Of a stretch of DNA of 64,000 nt, positions 21,318 through 32,470 are shown in pieces. The notes under the pieces were generated by a model that saw only the letters and a program-made list of their open reading frames with translations, made no database searches and was not told the origin of the DNA. Within the stretch, counting starts at the first letter, position 1; every line of letters starts with the position of its first letter. This stretch comes from Panax quinquefolius (lineage: Eukaryota; Streptophyta; Magnoliopsida; Apiales; Araliaceae). The stretch spans positions 62,065,436 through 62,129,435 of the forward strand of contig CM035167.1 of the NCBI GenBank assembly GCA_020205615.1, given 5' to 3'. The position numbers and the translations under genes are program-made.

Positions 21318-22359
21318 ATGAGCTTTATATTCATCTGCACAGACTAGCTTAGCCATTTTGTCATGTACAGTTTACATTGTATATATATCAAATAGCATTA
21401 TTTATGACAGGGAAATATATTTTTGGATCACTTCCCTTTTAGATATGTCCTGCTATTTGCTTGATATTTTGCTTGCTACTTCAGGGCTTGTGATCTTAAT
21501 GTATTCTGAATTCCTCCTGGGTGGATGGACATTGAGTTGTCTCTGGATAGTTCAGAATGGATCATCGATCTATGTATGTCTACCATCTTTGGTGTCTTGG
21601 GACTTGTTTTTGAATGGAGAATGTGGAGATGGGTGTGGCTTTCCTCTCTGAGATTGACCGCACCACATATGGTCACCAGTACTTCTATTAAGGAGAAGCC
21701 TAGTTGATTTCACCTCTTATGGGTTGGTGTTGCTCTTCAAGGCATGACCGCAGCTTAGATGGTCGCCGAATCTCCTATTTGGGAGGAGTTCAGGTAATTC
21801 CATCCCATTGGTCTGAAGTCGAATGAAATGTAGTGGATTGAAAGAGGATCCCAGTACCAGTTGACAATGGTTTGTGTTTTGGAAAAGGGTGAGACCGAAC
21901 CATAAATGGCTTCCTACGTACTCCTATTGAAGAGGAGATCAGGTCTGCGTAGTTCGAACCTTGTGTAAGAGGTTCAACGCTGTATATGGCTAACATGGTA
22001 TAGGAATGTTTTTGGTTGTTTTTGTTTTATGTAAGGGCAGAAATGTTTTTGTTGTTTTGTTTTATCATGACCGGACATATAAAATGGTTGCCGGACATAT
22101 AAAATGGTTTCGCCTCGTACGTACTCCTATTGAAGAGGAGATCGGTCGATGATAAAGTTAGCCCCTCGGTAGCGAGAAAAAAAGCGTAATCCCATGTGCG
22201 AGTCAAGAGGAGAAAGCCAGTGCGAGGAGGAGAAAGTTTAATAAGTTGTATAAAGGTTAATGAACCTATGATGCACCGGGGGGTTCTTTGTGATAAACTA
22301 CTGCAGATAATACCTTTTCACGATGTCCGAGTTGAAAGTTGGAAATTCATCGCGTTGAG
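21318..22359 (-). repeat. Spacer of element B downstream of integrase
   Basis: This is the inverted counterpart of A 8187-9280, with the same hairpin-containing tandem units (GGAGATCAGGTC-type blocks near 21690, 21770, 21935 and 22130). A deletion joins it to integrase codons near 22350, removing about 590 bp present in A between 7604 and 8187. Confidence 0.6.
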
Positions 22360-22948
22360 GTTTTTGGCATTGTCGACACAATCACCTCTAGTTGTCCATA
22401 TCGACAAAAACAACATTGTTTCCGATGAAAGAAATGATGACTTCTTTAGTGACCCTGGGGAAGGAGGCTGCTTCTACCCACTTGGTGAAGTAGTCGATCA
22501 TGGTGAAGATAAATCGGTGACCATTACTGGCTTTAGGCTCGATGGGCCCGATAACGTCCATTCCCCACATTGAGAAGGGCCAAGGCGAACTCATATTGTG
22601 GAGTTCCTGTGGAGGGGCGTGTATAGCATTCCCATGAATCTGGCACTGATAGCATCTTTTGACGTGGTCATTGCAATCAACCTTGAGAGATAGCCAATAG
22701 TGTCCCGTCCTGAGGACTTTCTTGACGAGGGGGCCACTCATGTGGGAGCCACATACTCCACCATGGATTTCATCCATAAGCCTTTGGGCTTGATCTTTGT
22801 CTAGACACCTGAGGAGACCTAGTCCTGCATCTCTTTTGTAGAGCGCATCTCCACTCAGGTAGAACATCATATCAAGTCGATGGATCCACTTTTTCTCAGT
22901 CAGGCTCACCTCAGCGGGTGTAGATCTATCTCGCAGATATTCCTTGCC
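22360..22948 (-). pseudogene. pol: Integrase N-terminal half of element B
   Basis: One open minus-strand frame of about 173 codons (22909-22388) carries KRDAGLGLLRCL, the zinc-binding HHCC set (DEIHGGVCGSHMSGP and RCYQC) and the first catalytic Asp in WGMDVIGP. It ends after FVDMDN. The second Asp follows in another frame (IVSDNAKN), then the deletion removes the Glu and C-terminal domain. Upstream, KEYLRDRSTPAEV marks the junction with RNase H, cut at 22948. Confidence 0.8.
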
Positions 22949-25527
22949 TTTAGCGTCTGCTACGGTATATTTACTTTATGTTCAAGTCTTTCAAGTCTCT
23001 ACAATACATGATCACATAATGCCTTACATTAGGTCACATATAATCAAGTATGTATATGCCTATATCTTACCCTTCATCTCAATCTAATTGTGTATTAGAT
23101 TCAGTTACTATCTGTTTCGGTTTATCATTATCCTTGCATCTATATTTGACTAGGTTTTCTCAACCTTTATACAACACCCTTAAGGTTTAACAAAGTTTAA
23201 ACAATGTTACATTACATTCCTTAGGTTGTGTTTACTTTTAAATCGATTAACTTTCTTTTCTTTGTAATTAAAAACATTCATTACTATTCTTGTTCTGAGG
23301 CTGGCGCTGCGGCGTCGGCTTTATACTTACATCTCGCGTTGCGGTGCGCGTTAATAGTGGCATTGTCAAGGACTTGGCGCTGCGGCGCGAGTCCTTACTT
23401 GGTGGGCCGCGCTGCGGCGGAACACTTCAAGAGGTTTTGTACTGTACATGGCGCTGCGGTGCCACCATTTGTACTACGGTTCATGCTGTAGTGTGCGCTT
23501 GCGCAGTGCTTTCGGACAATTGTTACATGCTATGACGTGACTAATTTGGCTAGGGTTGTACTTGCTGCGCGCCAACTCTGTGCACTAGAAAAAAAAATCA
23601 GTCCTTGAATTTTTGTGAACTTCCCGAACGCATAACTTCTTCGTTATAAGTCCGAATTGGCTCGTTCAAAAGCCTACGGTTGAAAAATTACGTAATCTAC
23701 GCGTTCATTCAAGAATTTTATCTATTTGACTTCGTTTGCTAAAAAATCACCTATTGGTTCATTTTTAACGAAAACGATAAACGTTCGTGAACGTTCAACG
23801 CTCGTTTCTTCGTTCTAAGTTGGAATCCGGTCATTTTCGAGTCCGCAACTCTTCAATGCCAAATATGACTTTTCTCCATCAGAAAACAATGGTTCTGAGT
23901 TCAAACACAAAATTTGACTTCTATTCCGAGAATTTTACGAATTCGATGATTATCGTCTAATCGTGCAATTTCCAGTAAATCTTCATTCTTTTGATTTGTT
24001 CAACATTACAAATGAATTCCATTCATCATGTGAACATCTCAACATACTTATTACAACAACTTATATTCATTGTTGGATTTTAGACTTATTTCTTCGTGAG
24101 CTTATAACTTGTCAAATTATAAACTACTTAAGATTTCATTGTTCATGATTTATGACAATTAAAGTTTCTTAATCATCATACCTTATATGTTCTTAACATA
24201 TAACTTTACTTATGTATTCATGATACATATGATCCTACAAATTCTTTTACATCCACATCACTTCTCTTTAAAAACTCATTACAAGTTCATAATTTTCATA
24301 CTAACATTCAAGGTTAACTTATAATAAGTTCATAACTTTTATAAGTTCAAATGACTTATTTCCAACTTATGTAGCTTAAGTTCATTGATTAATCATTCTT
24401 CTTACTTCTTAACATCCATGTTCCTTAATCCATACTTTTCTTATCAACCTATCATGGTAGAGATAGAAGATAATTGGAGAAGAAGTCTTACTCTTTGAAG
24501 TCTTTGTAAAGTAGCCTTCTTCTTCTTCTTACAAATGAAAGTAACTTATTGTAACTTAATCTCTCTAACAATTAAGCACTTTGTAATGTTTGGATTATTT
24601 TAACAACTAACAAATATCTTGTAAGCCTCCTCTATTTATAGAAATTGCAAAGCTAGGGTATTTTAGTCATTAATTCAACCCACCTCCTTAAGCCACCTCC
24701 TTACTATTCATTACTTGATTAACAAAATTTCTTATCCTTTGCTTGGCCATTACTTCTATTACTTGGTCATTACATTAACTTGGTTACCACATTTTAACCA
24801 TATTAGTATGGTTTGCCCCATAGGTCAAACAACTCATGCATTCTAGCTTGGGCTTGGATCAACATAATCTTTGGGCTTTGCATTAATAAACACTAACTTG
24901 TTTATTAATCAATAATTGGGCCTCACCCTTTAATTTACTTGGACTTGTAATAAATCCAATCAACCTTTCCAAGTCCATTAACATTACTTAATACATATAC
25001 CTATAGTTTATATATCATTTTCGTATTATAATTCATATAGAATTTATATATGATATTTTATCCTTCATCCAAACTCGTATAATACTTCGTATTATACTCG
25101 TTTTCATTACTTTGCCCAATACCAAAGTATCATATAATTATTACTTACTCGTTACTATTGTGCCCTTCTTAACGTTTATAAATTAAGTCCGCAAGCGAAA
25201 TATTACATTTTCCATAACTAGATTTTTATTACATAATCCATCTTACCTTGTCATTCTATCATTATGTATTTCTCGAAAATTCTAAAAGAAATCTTGAGCA
25301 AATATCAATGAATAGTGTTTTTCAAGAAAATTCTCGAAAAACCTTTATTTTTGTCTTGGAAATTCAAACACTTTTATTCGTTCACGTAGCTCAAATACTA
25401 CGACATTCTAACATCAATAGGTTATACAATTGACAACCATCTTGATAACACATAGAATAGAATTTTATTATTATTTAATTTAATAAAATCATTTTATAAT
25501 AAGATTAGAATTTCTCGGTCGTTACAG
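22949..25527 (-). repeat. Truncated LTR of the E family (chromovirus)
   Basis: This matches element E's LTRs at about 37997-40481 and 47055-49532. On the minus strand it starts TGTAACGACCGAGAAATTC at 25527 and has a TATA box (reverse of 24633-24640). It lacks the last ~0.9 kb of the LTR. It has GC-rich CGCTGCGGCG blocks at about 23300-23480. Open frames here are chance. Confidence 0.85.
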
Positions 25528-25594
25528 ATATCTTTTACAGCTTTATTTACTTTTTTTGATTCCCCGTGGAGGTGCTTCATGGTGGCTGATCATG

Positions 25595-25630
<36 letters not shown>

Positions 25631-26436
25631 GCTGTTATATATATACCTGCTTACTGTTTTCATACAAATTGCGGTATCATGTGCGCCTAGGAATCATGTG
25701 ATCACAGATTCAGCCTATTGGATCTAGATTCGGTTCCCGTAATGGACATTTTCAGCTGTAAGCAGCTTGTAAATTATTTTGCGATGTCTGAATTTCCTCA
25801 GATGGTTTTCATACCCACGAGGAAGTCGGCATTATTTTGTACATTATTTTCTTATTGATGCTTCGCATCTCAGAAATAAAATCAATCAAGCCGAACACTT
25901 AATAAAATGTAAGTGTAAAAGGTCTCAATTACTATTGAGAATCAGGGTTTGAAAAAAACCTTTTTTTTATAAAACATCATTGTTATATCTTGCTAAAAAC
26001 AGAATTTGTACTTAAATTCAAAACCTGTGTATATAGGTGCGAACGAGGCCTCGCACTACTTCCAAATAACAGCACATTGACCCACACACACACATTTAGA
26101 TAATAGTTTCTTGAAAAGAGGCGGTTACCATGGTAACACAGATGTCGGGGGGTGCCTAACACCTTCCCTCCGCATAATCAAGTCCCCAGACCCTAATGAA
26201 TCTCGGTTTCACCGACCCGTTTAGTAGTCTCATATCACTAGGTCAATGTGCAAACTTTTTCTCGGTTGTGTTGGTACAACCATTTAAAAAACCAACTGGC
26301 GACTCTTAACAGTCCATCGTCGACATTATACATGTCGGACCTTTTCACTTGTTTTTTCAAACAAATCTCACCTAAAATGAGAACACCAAAGAATAAGTAA
26401 CGAAAAAGGGAGAATTACAAAATCCCGACGTCGACA
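25528..26436 (+). repeat. 3' portion of a Tat LTR
   Basis: This aligns with 17115-18013 of A's LTR, including a (TA)n run at 25597-25626 and the end CGACGTCGACA. It is cut on the left by the chromovirus LTR start. It is not followed by a tRNA-Arg PBS, so it is a 3' LTR tail or a solo remnant. Confidence 0.82.
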
Positions 26437-27305
26437 ACTAATAGTTGATGTGTATGATTATATAACTGTGTAGGAATACATGAAGTGCAGATAAGCGTTA
26501 AGCACTTATGTCGTAGTTCATAAACTACGAATCAGGCAAGTCTTTCAGTTCTTATTTGCTATGTGAACTTGGTGATTAAATGTTTTAAATCTTTATTGCA
26601 AATAACATGATGTGTTATATATATGTTGAAAGTATGAAACATTAAAGTGAAACTATGACTACGTTGATTGAATAAAGCATGCTGATTGAGTAAAGAACTC
26701 AATCTTTATATTTGTTGTATGAACTGTAACATGTATGTTATGTTAGTATAATGTTTATGAGATATATGTTGATGCATGTTATTATATGCTATGTGATGCA
26801 TGAAAACTGTTAGATTTTACAGGGTTGTCGAGCTCAACCTTGCAAATAACCATTTTTCCAGGTTAAGGATTGAAGGTAACACTATGTGCTACTTGAGTGA
26901 CGTGGATCAAAAATAATACACAAAGATTAATATTTAAGCTAAAGTTGTTATTTCTTTATACCATGATTAAGATTCATGAGATGTACTAAATGTTTTATGA
27001 TGTATAGTTTTATGTTGAGTTGTAAAGCTAATATTAGAGTTATCTGATATGTAAAGTTTATCGTATTGAAATGTAAAATTTTATATAATAATAGTTATAT
27101 AGCAGATCATAAAATAAGATTGATTCAAAGACATGTAGATGATAAAGGTTTTGATTCGGGGAATTAAAGTAAGAAGACATAAAAGTTTAAATTACTCTAC
27201 ATTATATAAAGTTTAACATCGAATAATGATGTAAAATCTGAAGGTAGATGTGTTATTAACGACCGAAGTTAATAATTAAATTGTATAAATTTTGGGGTCG
27301 TTACA
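26437..27305 (+). repeat. LTR tail J (chromovirus-like, 5' truncated)
   Basis: This AT-rich sequence ends TTTTGGGGTCGTTACA and contains GTCGAGCTCAACCTTGCAAA near 26826. Both features resemble chromovirus LTR 3' ends such as that of element G (TTGAGCTCACCCTT, GGGGCCGTCATA). No PBS follows. Confidence 0.5.
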
Positions 27306-27329
27306 CCTCATCCATTGCATTTTGAAGTG

Positions 27330-27841
27330 TAGAGTACGTCTCCCCAAGCTTAGCCTTCTTCGCACGACCATCCTCTTCTACAATATCAGCATGACATGAC
27401 TCTCTTACCTAGCCCTCCTCTACTATGGTCAGCCTTTCTGAACTATCTTTTAGTTCCTTCTTCAACTTCTCTATTTCTTCGGACTGCTCCTCAGTTTGAC
27501 CCTTCTCGTGAACCAAATCCCACTCCACGTTTCCCAGACATTTGTGAAGAGTCACAACCTCCCTATCCTTCTTCTCGATGGTAATCTGCTAAATAATAGC
27601 CCGCTCAGTCAGATCCTGGACCGTGTCATACAACTCTACATTACTATCATATAGCTCGCCGTACATCTCAGCATCAATGGAGTTCGGTGGGAACTCCTCT
27701 TCTTCCTCTTCCTCCTCAGGATTCTCCTCTGGTTCAGTCTCAGGCTCATGCTCCTGACCAACAACAGTGATCAACGGAGATGGCTCTCTCTGTACCAATT
27801 ACTCCCCGACGACATGAATGTCTCGGGGCTCCTCCTCTGTA
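27330..27841 (-). pseudogene. Fragment of coiled-coil leader ORF (same kind as in element E)
   Basis: On the minus strand the reading starts PRDIHVVGE, comparable to YRDIHIVSGD of the E leader ORF. It continues with an acidic stretch (EPETEPEENPEEEEEEEEF) and DAEMYGELYDSNVELYDT. It ends with a coiled-coil-like part (QTEEQSEEIEKLKKELKD). Two or three stops interrupt it. It lies next to LTR tail J without gag or pol. The function is unknown. That two separate copies share N-terminal motif, acidic middle and coiled coil argues this is a real element gene. Confidence 0.55.
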
Positions 27842-27846
27842 GGTAC

Positions 27847-29803
27847 TTGTTGGGTAAAATCTAATTACGCACAACACGCAAGTATACGTGGTCAACAAGT
27901 AATAAAGTGAAAGTAGAGTATCGTTCCCACGAGAAATTGTGTAATAAAAATCACCAAGTACTAACCCGTAACCAACTCAATCTTATTTAAACGAATGAAT
28001 TTCAAATTATATAAATTAAATTATTTAATTACACTAATTCTAATTACCACTAATTAAATTAAGATTATGGAGATTTAAGATCTCAACTTCACTTATTGCT
28101 TCATTTAAGTTAACACACTTCTCATCAATTATTTTCTATCCTGAATTGTTAATCAAGAACACTAAAGTAGATAAAACCACCTCTCGATGCATAATACCCA
28201 TACCCGCTTAAATCCACAGATGATAGAATTAAGCAAGACACCCTAATTAACTAATCCAATATATCTCTATGTGAATTACAATTAAAAAGGATTTAAAGCA
28301 CAAGTTCTCTATAAGATTACATATGGCGTAAAGGCATATCTCTATCCTAAACACGAATCATGAATTCCATCTATGCAGAAATCACAAACACATGCTATCA
28401 TGATAAGATCTAAATCAATACTTCATCTCTCGAGTTCATATAGATTATCACGATAATTGTTAGCTAGGCAATCAAGCAATTAAGTCCAAATCATAATAGA
28501 CAATCCTCACAATATACATAATAATTAATAGCGAAGCATATTAAAATAAACTACACAATAAGATCCATTGTAATCTCAAATAAAGAATTAGTTAATGATT
28601 ATTGAATTAAAACTAAGAATCCATAATTGAATAATCATTAAAAGATAAAGATAGAAGAAGATGAGAAGATATAATCTATTGTCTGTAGATTTGAAGCTCC
28701 CTCCTTGCTCCTACTTTGAATCTTCAATGGTCTCCAACTTTCTTCGATCTCCAAAACTCATTAGAACTATGATTTTAATCTAATTTACTCTAATCTAATC
28801 TAATGGAATTCTCTCTCTAGTCTCTACTCTCCCCTAATCCTTGTGATTCTCCTCCTTTTATAAGTCTCTTTATATGTCTTTAAGTCCTCTTGGAAGTCCT
28901 TGAGTCAATTAGATCGAAATAATCCTTCCTGGACTCAAATTGGACCAAATTTTGCATTTTTGCGAATTTTCTGGGCATACCCCCGCCCCGGCGGGGGTTT
29001 AGGCTTGTTTTGGGCCCACCCCGGTGGGCTAGGGGCCTGTCTTGTGACTTGCATGCCCACCCCGGCGGCGGTTTTGTGAAGGAAAATTTGCTGCTCTGAC
29101 GTCCTTTGGGAAAACGGCCATAACGTTTGATCCGGGAAGAGTTACGAGGCCTGATACAAATCATATCGAAGAAATAGATGAGATCGACAACTTTCATTCT
29201 TTAAGATTTTAGAAATAACGGACGGATGAAGGTCGAAATTTGGCTGGAAGTGACTGCTATGCAAATGGTCACCCAAAACAGTGACGTTCGACGTCCGTTG
29301 GTACAAATGTCATAACTCTTGCATCCGAACTCCGATTGGAATGATTCAAGATATTCCGAAAAGCTAAGAAGAAGCTTTACAATGTAATCCAAGTTCCAAA
29401 CCAAGAACATAAATGCCCAAAAGATGTTCGGATTGCTTTTCTTTGCATTTTCATACCAATTCTTTGCGATTTCAACTCCCAATCATATAATCTACAAAAC
29501 AAACATAAAATACATGAAAAGTAACTAAGAAACATAAGATTAAGCAAATAATTCAAGTAACAGATACCGGATAAGTAGGTATAAAACCTACTTATTAAAT
29601 ACCCCCAAACTTAAACCTTTGCTTGTCCTCAAGCAAAAACACAAAACAATAATGCAATGCAATGCAACTAATCTACATGCCTACGAATCCAGCAGTAATG
29701 ACAGAAACAAGTCTAATCAACCGGCCTTAGAAAAATCAAGTAAACACGATAATACATCATATCATAACTCATCAGTAACTTTTCAATCAATCATCAAATC
29801 TTA
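27847..29803. repeat. Unclassified dispersed repeat L
   Basis: It begins TGTTGGGTAAAATCTAATTA. The region then holds AAGTATACGTGGTC and GTATCGTTCCCACGAG, and near 29600 CCCCAAACTTAAACCTTTGC, phrases I recognise from dispersed repeats of many plants. It probably belongs to an LTR-type element. At 28975-29075 it has three GC-rich inverted blocks around CCCCGGCGGGG. Two minus-strand open frames (28880-29197, 29201-29482) show no domain and are probably chance. Confidence 0.4.
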
Positions 29804-30518
29804 GACTCGAGCTGTTGAGAGATTTTGACCATACCATGCAATACCATCCTAGAAAAACGAACGTGGTAGCTGACACATTAAGTAGAAGATCGTATGCGTT
29901 TATGAGTGCGATATTGTTAACACAAAGACCCGTTTCGTACGACTTAAAATAGATGGAGATAGAGTTAAAGATTCCAATAACCTACATGAAGATAACGAAT
30001 ATACGATTAGAATCGACTTTAATCGATAAAGTTAATGTTTCTCAAGCTACAGACCCGGAGCTAATGCGTATGAAAAAAGGTACAAGAATGTGTTATTCCA
30101 GAAGCAAGAGTCGATGAAGAGAGGAAATCTCAACCCTCGATTTATTGGTCCATTTGAAATCCTCGATCGAGTAGGAACTGTGGCCTATAGACTCGCTTTA
30201 CCGGTAAGTATGTCGCGTGTTCATAACTTTTTTCACGTATCCATGTTACGTAAATATGTGGACCATCCTAACCACATTATTGAGTTAGAACCAGACGAGA
30301 TAGCAGAAGATTTAACGTATGAAGAGGTACCTGTTAAGATCTTGGATAAGAAGGATCATATTTTATACTCTAGGGTTATACCGCAATTCAAGGTTTTATG
30401 GAGAAATCATGATATTGAGAAAATGACCTAGGAGTTGGAATCGAAAATGAAAGCGAGGTATCCTCACCTTTGCGAAACACCAGGTACATACGTCAATTTC
30501 GAGGATAAAATTTCATAA
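29804..30518 (+). pseudogene. pol: Chromovirus C pol remnant: RNase H end joined to integrase C-terminus and chromodomain
   Basis: 29804-30080 reads LLRDFDHTMQYHPRKTNVVA, then DTLSRRS, the end of RNase H. At about 30083 this jumps to the integrase C-terminal GPF motif ([15 protein letters not shown]), [15 protein letters not shown] and a chromodomain ([20 protein letters not shown], then VLWRNHD). The catalytic integrase core is deleted. A stop replaces Trp in the chromodomain (30428-30430), and the last frame ends near 30518. The chromodomain would bind modified histones to steer integration. The left edge meets repeat L. Confidence 0.82.
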
Positions 30519-30529
30519 GGAGGGGAGGT
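30517..30529 (+). other. Polypurine tract of element C
   Basis: AAGGAGGGGAGGT lies directly before the LTR start TGTAAGACCCC. Element D has the equivalent AAGGAGGGAGGT. Confidence 0.75.
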
Positions 30530-32470
30530 TGTAAGACCCCAATTTTATTTTTTTATGAATAAAATGGAATTTCCTCTATTTATTATTTTGAAATAGTAAG
30601 GGGTTGATTCGATTAATGTGGTTAGTTATGGGTAAAATGCGCAAATATTTTAAATAAGCAAGTGGTTATAAAATATTCATTGTTGTCGAGGAATATTTGC
30701 TTGGTCGTGGAATATTCTTGCTGTCGGGGAATATTTATATGATGGCGCAACCATTTATAGGCCCCATAATGGAAAACTGTCGGATGAAGAAAACGACAAG
30801 TATGAGTGTTTATAAATAACGGCTAGTTGTTACCGTTAACACTGTTGGAATACCCGGTGGTTAAAATATAGTAATATGCGAAGTTGCTTGACAAGAGTAG
30901 ACACCTTCAGATTATTGCACCAATTATTGATTCTTACGTAAGAAGTCACTACTCAATAATTGTTACAGTAATTACTGTTCAATATTTTATTTTATTGATT
31001 CAATAATTGCTACGTTGATATTTTATAGTATTGATTCAATAATTGTCACGGCACAATATTTTCCATTATCAGATCAATAATTCATATTATTTGAATAATA
31101 TTATTAGATATAATTATTGACAATGTCAAAGGAAGTTCTGTCTAGGATGAGTTATTTAATTGTGTGCCAGTAAAGAGAAATCCTCAACGGAATGCGCCCT
31201 CTTTCCTGGGAACGATCTGATTGTCAATATTATGATTTTGTAATATTATTTATGAATAATTAATTATTGATAAAAATGATAAGAAAATATTTATTTAATG
31301 GAGAAATTTTTAAAGAAACAATTATTAAGAGTTGATATTTTATCTTCTTCGATAAAGTAATTCATTCTATATTATAAGTGTATGATGTAATAATATAATA
31401 ATATAATAATATAGTAACGGTGATATTTTTACAATGAATGCACGATATATGAATTAATGAGGAGAAAGAGATCAAATTGGGTCTGGAGTATTTATGTTAC
31501 AAAAAACATGTCAAACATGTTGTTGGACCCTGTTTTTTACTGAAATTTGATTATAGCCTACAAGATTCATCCGTATGTGGATTTCAGTCATTTTTCGTTT
31601 GGAAATTAGAAAAACGTTTTTCTACAAAGTTGTAGAGAATTAAATTTTCTATGAAATGGACATAAAATTTGTATTTTTCTGATAAAAGGCTATTTATTAT
31701 GAATTATTGAAGTTCCGGAATATTGGGTATAAATTGATTTTGTTGCATTAAATGATAAAAACATGTTTTGTGTTGGTGGGCCCCACTTGATGGTGCAAAA
31801 TTTTGAAATTAGATTTTCAAAGTGCGCGTAGGAAAAATTTAATAAATAATATTATTTTATTAAATTTCCTGCTTTGGTGTTCTAAGCATTTTCCTAGGGT
31901 GATTAGGTTAGAATTAAAAATCACACCAAAATTAGAAGTTTTCTCACTCTATAATATTGAGCGTATTTTGTGAGTATTTAGATATTTTGAGTGTTGCTAT
32001 ACGGTGCATGTTTCCTTCAGCATTATATCCGATATTCTAGTCAGAAGTACTATTCTTTTAAGGTAAGGGATGCTATTTTTTTCGTAAATGATATTATTTC
32101 TTTCAATATCATTATACTGAAATATTGGTATGAATTTTGTTATAAAATTTTTACCTTTGCATGTCGAGGTTACTATTCACGTATACAACACTATTCACGA
32201 ATACGGTACTATTCACGAAGTATGATTTTTCTTATGGAATTTCTACCTTTTTGTGTTGGGATTACTATTCATGTATACGACACTATTCACATATACGACA
32301 CTATTCACAGAAAAATTAAATTTTCTTTTCTTTGTCCAAGTTGTCTGTTATGGTTCCTATCTTTGATTAGATCTATGTTTTGAACTTTATTCTTGAAGTT
32401 TGTTCACAATTGATTATTATGGAGTATTCTTGAACTTGGATAAACTAAATTACGAATCCCTAATCGTGTC
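30530..32470 (+). repeat. 3' LTR of element C (interrupted by G)
   Basis: It starts TGTAAGACCCCAATTTT and is the same family as the D and H LTRs. It has GGGGAATATT repeats near 30680-30745, CTTACGTAAG at 30933-30942, an ATA-type microsatellite at 31388-31413 and ACTATTCAC repeats at 32170-32305. At the place of the TATA box of H and G, C reads TTTTCCTAGGGTGATTAGG, so the TATA appears lost. It stops at 32470 where G's LTR begins. The rest should lie beyond the window. Confidence 0.8.

Larger units (their letters stand above)
18014..22948 (-). mobile_element. Element B: truncated Tat element in inverted orientation
   Basis: Read on the minus strand, this has the end of RNase H, integrase, spacer, antisense-gene fragments, 3' region, PPT and the first 849 bases of an LTR. 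It is the reverse complement, with divergence, of element A segments 7010-7604, 8187-10350, about 11700-11860 and 14030-16072. Three internal deletions relative to A therefore remove the integrase core and most of the antisense genes. The 18014 edge abuts A's LTR end exactly, as expected if A inserted into B's LTR. The 22948 edge abuts a chromovirus LTR fragment. Confidence 0.82.

Noticed and set aside
23228..23535. Open frames over the GC-rich blocks of the E-family LTR
   Set aside because: Counterparts in the two E LTRs are not open in the same frame; the signal is composition only.
27306..27330. A primer-binding site after LTR tail J
   Set aside because: CCTCATCCATTGCATTTTG matches neither the iMet nor the tRNA-Arg site, so J is not followed by its own internal region.
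28880..29482. Two minus-strand open frames of 105 and 93 codons in repeat L
   Set aside because: No recognisable motif, no flanking gene structure, and they span GC hairpins; most likely chance.
31991..32383. 130-codon open frame in the C LTR
   Set aside because: It lies in LTR sequence with ACTATTCAC repeats, and the D and H LTRs do not keep it.
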